Part shown: piece after piece, positions 6,196 to 9,701 of the stretch | Layout of the letters: every line of letters starts with the position of its first letter | How positions within the stretch are numbered: position 1 is the first letter of the stretch | Assembly (NCBI GenBank): GCA_903881065.1 | Contig: CAIRRW010000496.1 | Span: 1-9,701 of the forward strand | Source: an uncultured Bacteroidota bacterium | GTDB lineage: Bacteria; Bacteroidota; Bacteroidia; 2-12-FULL-35-15 | Direction: 5' to 3' | DNA length: 9,701 nucleotides | Translations under genes and position numbers: made by a program | The notes under the pieces: generated by a model | The model's database searches: none | The model's input: only the letters and a program-made list of their open reading frames with translations | What the model was told of the DNA's origin: nothing

Positions 6196-6876
6196 CTATT
6201 TTCCGGAGAATTCCTTTTCGAAATCACCAATATATTGAAATACATCTTTGTTCTTCTTAAGCCATTCCAAATCTTTATCCCACCATTTAAATTTCAATAG
6301 AAATTCAATCTGGTCTTCTGTAAACCTGTATTTAATTATTTTCGCAGGCACACCGCCAACAATACTATAAGGTTCCACATCTTTTGTAACCACAGCTCCG
6401 GAACCAATTATAGCGCCATCTCCTATTTTAATGCCATATTTTATAATTGAATTATTACCTATCCAAACATCGTTTCCTATCTCCGTATGCGGAAATTCAT
6501 CAAATAGGTTTTTCTCTACAATCACCAATCCGCCTGCCTGTCCCAATGTTGAATAAAATAATGGATGTGTAGAAACATATCCTTCTGATGGATGCGCACC
6601 CATGCCGGCACTCACATTAGGGCCAATACAAGTAAATTTACCTACTTTAGTATTATATATTTGCGAGTTACGCGCCACATAACTATAATCTCCAAGTTCC
6701 GAATTTCGTAAACGTGCATATTTATAAACAGTGTTGTAATCCCCGAATTTGCAGTCTTTCACTTCTGCCATATATTCCAGATGCAAATGTTGTTTACTGT
6801 ATTTTGATTCAAGTCTCCACTTCGTGAAAAGCCATTTTAACCAGTAAGTACTCGGGTTTGAAAATAGTGCTGTCAT
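6196..6876 (-). CDS. CatB-related hexapeptide-repeat O-acyltransferase
   Basis: A 226-aa left-handed beta-helix acyltransferase of the CatB/xenobiotic acetyltransferase type, probably transferring acetyl from acetyl-CoA to a sugar hydroxyl of the surface glycan. Hexapeptide-like turns run through about residues 38-90. GMGAHPSEGYVSTHP (91-105) supplies the His residues expected at the active site. GNDVWIGNN (134-142), IGDGAIIGSGAVVTKDV (151-167) and SIVGGVPAKIIKYRF (171-185) are family hallmarks, followed by a helical, Trp-rich C-terminus. ATG 6876 comes 3 nt after the upstream stop, so the two are tightly coupled. It is not a GNAT-fold PseH. It could take over the N4-acetylation step, but CatB-like members of glycan loci are more often O-acetyltransferases; the acceptor is unknown. 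Confidence 0.88.
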   Translation of the reverse strand: MTALFSNPSTYWLKWLFTKWRLESKYSKQHLHLEYMAEVKDCKFGDYNTVYKYARLRNSELGDYSYVARNSQIYNTKVGKFTCIGPNVSAGMGAHPSEGYVSTHPLFYSTLGQAGGLVIVEKNLFDEFPHTEIGNDVWIGNNSIIKYGIKIGDGAIIGSGAVVTKDVEPYSIVGGVPAKIIKYRFTEDQIEFLLKFKWWDKDLEWLKKNKDVFQYIGDFEKEFSGK

Positions 6877-6879
6877 ATT

Positions 6880-7767
6880 TTATTTATTCACATTATCCAT
6901 ATTTACTCGTTCAAAAGCATCAATAAACGATATTTCACTGGCATTAAATATTTTAGCTTTTCTATAGTTTGCATATTGATTTACCTGCATATAACCGTTA
7001 AATATTTTAGCGAAGGTTGTAAATACCTCATACATATTAAATGTTTCTTTTAAATGAATCCCTTTGTAAAAGGGACGATAATCTGGTTTTTCTTTACCAT
7101 CATAAAAATGCAGATGTTTCAAACAGACAATATTTTCATCATTTACATATAAAGTTTCATGCCAGGTATGGTCAGCACCAAAAAGATAAATCTGCTTAAA
7201 TCCAATATTTACAGATAAAAACAAAGAAGCAACCATTACATTCTGACACTGTGGCATTGCCAAATTATGTGAGTACAACCAGTTGCCAATTCCTTTGAAT
7301 CCTTTATAAACAGTATAATTAAAGTAAGTAATTTTAATATTAGAATTCTGTTTCGCTAAGTCAGTAAATTTCTTTGATTGTTTTGCAATTGGAGGAATTA
7401 ATAAATAAACAGTCCAGGTTGTTTTAGTTTTCAATCCTTCAATAGTACTATTAACTATATCTCCATCCCCGAACCAGAATCCAGGGTCAAGTATCACATA
7501 ATAAGAGGGCTTAAGTTTACTGTACTCTTCAGTTGTCGAGAAACTATTAACACAAACTAGTGAATGTTTAGTAAAGAATTCAGGATGTTTTTCTATTGAA
7601 GTTTTAAGCGAAGGGCCATTACCTAAAACGATACAGGTATTTGTTGATGCTTGTGGCAGAGAACTGCCTGTTCGTAATCTTATTATAACTTTAATAAATG
7701 ATACAAATGTATTTGCACATTGGTTAATAAAAGAAGAAAAACTACCTGCTATTTTTTCTGTTGACAT
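6880..7767 (-). CDS. DUF115/MptE-like protein with GT42/Maf-like motifs, candidate sugar transferase
   Basis: A 295-aa cytoplasmic protein without a signal peptide. It has a Rossmann-type opening strand and loop CIVLGNGPSLK (45-55), then VCVNSF (71-76), YYVILDPGFW (89-98) and MVASLFLSVNIGFKQIYLFG (178-197) followed by ADHTW. This order, GNGPSLK, then VN.F, then ALG.K.IYL.G.D, is shared with the GT42 sialyltransferases (Campylobacter Cst) and with DUF115/motility accessory factor proteins linked to pseudaminic acid transfer. The C-terminus has KIFNASEISFIDAFERV. Annotation pipelines often call such proteins 6-hydroxymethylpterin diphosphokinase MptE-like. Context with pseB, pseC and a CMP-sugar synthetase favours transfer of a nonulosonic acid, but that is inference. 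It is first in the leftward block, with a TACATTTG element 7 nt before ATG 7767. Confidence 0.75.
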   Translation of the reverse strand: MSTEKIAGSFSSFINQCANTFVSFIKVIIRLRTGSSLPQASTNTCIVLGNGPSLKTSIEKHPEFFTKHSLVCVNSFSTTEEYSKLKPSYYVILDPGFWFGDGDIVNSTIEGLKTKTTWTVYLLIPPIAKQSKKFTDLAKQNSNIKITYFNYTVYKGFKGIGNWLYSHNLAMPQCQNVMVASLFLSVNIGFKQIYLFGADHTWHETLYVNDENIVCLKHLHFYDGKEKPDYRPFYKGIHLKETFNMYEVFTTFAKIFNGYMQVNQYANYRKAKIFNASEISFIDAFERVNMDNVNK

Positions 7768-7861
7768 TCAACCGCAAATGTAAATAAAATAATGGTGTTC
7801 GCTTCTTTATCTCTGCTTCTTAAAATTTCTTAATATTGTAAACTAATTACGAACATCCTTT
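7768..7861. promoter_or_regulatory. Divergent promoter region between the two gene blocks
   Basis: These 94 bases separate oppositely transcribed genes and should hold promoters for both. Leftward, TACATTTG (7782-7775) matches TAnnTTTG exactly, 7 nt before ATG 7767. Rightward the best candidate is TAATATTG (around 7832-7839), one mismatch from TAnnTTTG, about 22 nt before ATG 7862. No clear -33 TTG is visible for either, and I see no operator-like palindrome. Confidence 0.45.
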
Positions 7862-8590
7862 ATGAACAGCTTTGAACGGACTACAAAAAAGATATTTCAG
7901 AATTTTGGAATACTTATTCGCAAATACAATCCCGCTACCAGTGAGGAACTAAGGCGTATTAAATTGCTTCAGCATTATAATATCGATTTGGTTTTTGATA
8001 TTGGAGCTAACAAAGGTCAATATGCAATGGGAATAATGGATGCAGGATATACTAATAAGATTGTTTCTTTTGAACCATTATCATCCGTTCATTCAATTAT
8101 TGAAAAGGAAAGTAAGAAGTTTGAAAATTGGAAAGTAGCACAAAGATGTGCTGTAGGTGCAAAGAGAGAAGAAATCGAAATTAATATTTCGGCAAATTCA
8201 GTGAGCAGTACTTTATTAAATATGCTGGATTCACATATAGAAGGTGCGCCTGAATCTAAAATTATCGGGAAGGAAAAGGTGCAAGTATTTCCTTTAGATG
8301 AAATAGGGGAAGGGTTTATAGGCAATTCAAAAAATATCTTTTTGAAAATAGATGTTCAGGGATTTGAGCAGGAAGTATTAAAAGGTGCAGAGAAAATGAT
8401 TGCCAAAGCAAAAGGAATTGAAATGGAAATTTCATTGATTCCTTTATATGAAAATCAAAGGTGGTTGTTGCCACAAGTATTGGATTATATGCAACAGAAA
8501 GGGTTTCAGTTAACAAGTATTGTCCCTGCCTTTACAGATAATAAAACAGGAAAAGTGTTGCAGTGTAACGGAATTTTCTTCAGAAACTAA
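7862..8590 (+). CDS. FkbM family methyltransferase
   Basis: A 242-aa SAM-dependent O-methyltransferase, likely methylating a hydroxyl of a sugar in the surface glycan. The SAM-binding motif VFDIGANKGQYA is at 44-55, the acidic ribose-binding loop SFEP at 69-72, and the FkbM signature LKIDVQGFEQEVLKGAE at 161-177. EMEISLIPLYENQ (187-199) and a C-terminal GIFFRN fit the family and its usual length. An N-terminal helical stretch of about 40 residues precedes the core. It is the first rightward gene. Its TAA directly abuts the ATG of the next gene, implying translational coupling with the glycosyltransferase. The exact acceptor cannot be read from sequence. Confidence 0.93.
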   Translation: MNSFERTTKKIFQNFGILIRKYNPATSEELRRIKLLQHYNIDLVFDIGANKGQYAMGIMDAGYTNKIVSFEPLSSVHSIIEKESKKFENWKVAQRCAVGAKREEIEINISANSVSSTLLNMLDSHIEGAPESKIIGKEKVQVFPLDEIGEGFIGNSKNIFLKIDVQGFEQEVLKGAEKMIAKAKGIEMEISLIPLYENQRWLLPQVLDYMQQKGFQLTSIVPAFTDNKTGKVLQCNGIFFRN

Positions 8591-9343
8591 ATGCAGTTCA
8601 CTCCCAAAATAAGTATTATCACTGTTGTTTATAATGCGAAGCCGTTAATTGAACGCACCATTAAGAGCATTATTTCTCAGTCTTATCTTAACATTGAATA
8701 TATTATTATTGATGGTGGTTCTGATGACGGAACACTAGAATTGGCTGAAAAATATCAATCTCAAATTGCATTAATTCTTTCGGGTAAAGACAATGGAATT
8801 TATGATGCAATGAATAAAAGCCTGAAAAATGCAACTGGAGATTATGTTTTGTTTTTAAATGCCGGAGACGAATTGTATGAAAAAGATACACTTGCAAAAA
8901 TATTTGCAACATCGCTAAATGCGGATGTTTATTATGGAAATACAGCAGTGGTAAACATTCAAGGTCAAGTGTTAGGCGACAGACGACTGAAGCCACCAAC
9001 TGAACTTACATGGCGAAGTTTGAAATATGGAATGTGTGTTTCGCATCAATCATTTATTGCGAAAAGGTTGCTTTGTGATTTCTATAATTTGGATTATAAA
9101 ATAGCTGCTGATATTGATTGGGTAATAAATGTGCTGAAACAATCAGAGAAAACCGTCAATACAAAAATATATATTTCTAAATTTCTTGTTGGCGGAACAT
9201 CTCATAAAAGACAGAAATCAGCTTGGTTGGAAAGATTCAGAATAATGGTGAAGCATTATGGCTTTTTTCAAACAATTTGGAATCACCTATATATTATTAT
9301 TCGTTTTCCTTTTCATAAATTGACTAAAAAGTCAATGACATAA
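8591..9343 (+). CDS. Family 2 glycosyltransferase (WcaE-like)
   Basis: A 250-aa GT-A fold inverting glycosyltransferase acting at the cytoplasmic face, adding one sugar from a nucleotide donor to the growing repeat unit. Motifs are SIITVVYN (8-15), the nucleotide-binding DGGSDDGT (41-48), SGKDNGIYDAMNKSL (64-78), GDYVLFLNAGDEL (83-95) with the position equivalent to DXD, VSHQSFIAKR (150-159) and AADIDW (172-177) as the likely catalytic-base region. The set NGIYDAMNK plus LNAGDEL is typical of WcaE-like enzymes that transfer hexoses or deoxyhexoses in exopolysaccharide and O-antigen loci. The C-terminal 25 residues are hydrophobic and basic, suiting peripheral membrane contact. There is no gap to the upstream methyltransferase gene and 24 nt to the flippase gene. 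Confidence 0.93.
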   Translation: MQFTPKISIITVVYNAKPLIERTIKSIISQSYLNIEYIIIDGGSDDGTLELAEKYQSQIALILSGKDNGIYDAMNKSLKNATGDYVLFLNAGDELYEKDTLAKIFATSLNADVYYGNTAVVNIQGQVLGDRRLKPPTELTWRSLKYGMCVSHQSFIAKRLLCDFYNLDYKIAADIDWVINVLKQSEKTVNTKIYISKFLVGGTSHKRQKSAWLERFRIMVKHYGFFQTIWNHLYIIIRFPFHKLTKKSMT

Positions 9344-9367
9344 GCACTATTATCTGTAACAACTATT

Positions 9368-9701
9368 TTGAGTACTATAAAAAAACAAGGAATACGAAAT
9401 GCAGTAATCACTTATTCAGGTGTTGTTATCGGCTTTGTAAGTTTGTTGTTTATCCAGCCTAACCTGCTCAAACCGGAGGAACTTGGCTTGACAAGAATAC
9501 TTATTGCAGCTTCAAGTTTAATAGCTACTATTTTACCCTTAGGCGTTAGTAGTGTAACTACAAAGTTTTTTCCTTACTTCAGAAACGAAGAAAAAAATCA
9601 TCATGGATATTTTGGATTTATGTTTCTATTTCCTTTATTGGGTAGCGTTATTTGCGGCATTTTAATTTATTTATTTAAGGATATTATTATTGATGAATAT
9701 A
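9368..9701 (+). CDS. Wzx-like polysaccharide flippase (MOP superfamily), N-terminus only
   Basis: The first 111 codons of an integral membrane protein, cut by the window edge. It opens with STIKKQGIRNAVITYSG, and hydrophobic segments lie at about residues 13-30, 47-65 and 88-104. The KQG..N....Y.G...GF pattern, a PE.LGL.R motif (38-44) and FFPYFRNEE (71-79) are what I expect at the start of Bacteroidota O-antigen/polysaccharide flippases, which move undecaprenyl-linked units across the inner membrane. The start is taken as TTG 9368: the frame is closed upstream only by the glycosyltransferase TAA at 9341, and the first ATG lies around codon 87, inside a membrane segment. The family is usually 420-500 aa. 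Confidence 0.82.
   Translation, partial: MSTIKKQGIRNAVITYSGVVIGFVSLLFIQPNLLKPEELGLTRILIAASSLIATILPLGVSSVTTKFFPYFRNEEKNHHGYFGFMFLFPLLGSVICGILIYLFKDIIIDEY

Overview
The window looks like part of a surface-polysaccharide / nonulosonic-acid locus from an AT-rich member of the Bacteroidota. The evidence is gene content typical of that phylum (DUF6044, SpsF-type cytidylyltransferase, CatB-like acyltransferase, FkbM methyltransferase, GT2, Wzx-like flippase), the near absence of Shine-Dalgarno sequences, and several upstream matches to the Bacteroidota -7 promoter element TAnnTTTG. No rRNA, tRNA, transposase, integrase or CRISPR was seen.

Layout. Two divergent blocks meet at a 94-bp intergenic region (7768-7861). 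Leftward, in transcription order: a DUF115/MptE-like protein with GT42/Maf-like motifs (7767-6880), a CatB-like hexapeptide O-acyltransferase 3 nt downstream (6876-6196), pseB (6111-5095), a 79-bp palindromic repeat, and pseC (4988-3810) followed by an intrinsic terminator. Next come 565 gene-free bases holding a 42-bp tandem repeat array (3421-3640), then an unrecognised 321-aa gene (3244-2279) with its own promoter candidate and terminator. The block ends with a DUF6044 polytopic membrane protein (2202-529) and an SpsF-type cytidylyltransferase (522 to the left edge, cut). Rightward: an FkbM methyltransferase (7862-8590), a GT2 glycosyltransferase abutting it (8591-9343) and the N-terminus of a flippase (9368 to the right edge, cut).

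How the genes fit together. PseB and PseC convert UDP-GlcNAc to UDP-4-amino-4,6-dideoxy-beta-L-AltNAc, the first two steps to pseudaminic acid. The SpsF-type enzyme is the likely CMP-activating step. PseH, PseG and PseI are not visible and may lie beyond the left edge. The DUF115/GT42-like protein is a candidate transferase for the CMP-sugar. The acyltransferase, methyltransferase and GT2 would decorate or extend the glycan and the flippase would export the lipid-linked unit.

The least expected part is the middle. The 321-aa gene and the minisatellite interrupt the pathway and lie between two direct copies of a ~36-bp terminator sequence (2220-2255 and 3748-3783). This is the best candidate here for an inserted or undescribed element, but the sequence alone does not give it a function.
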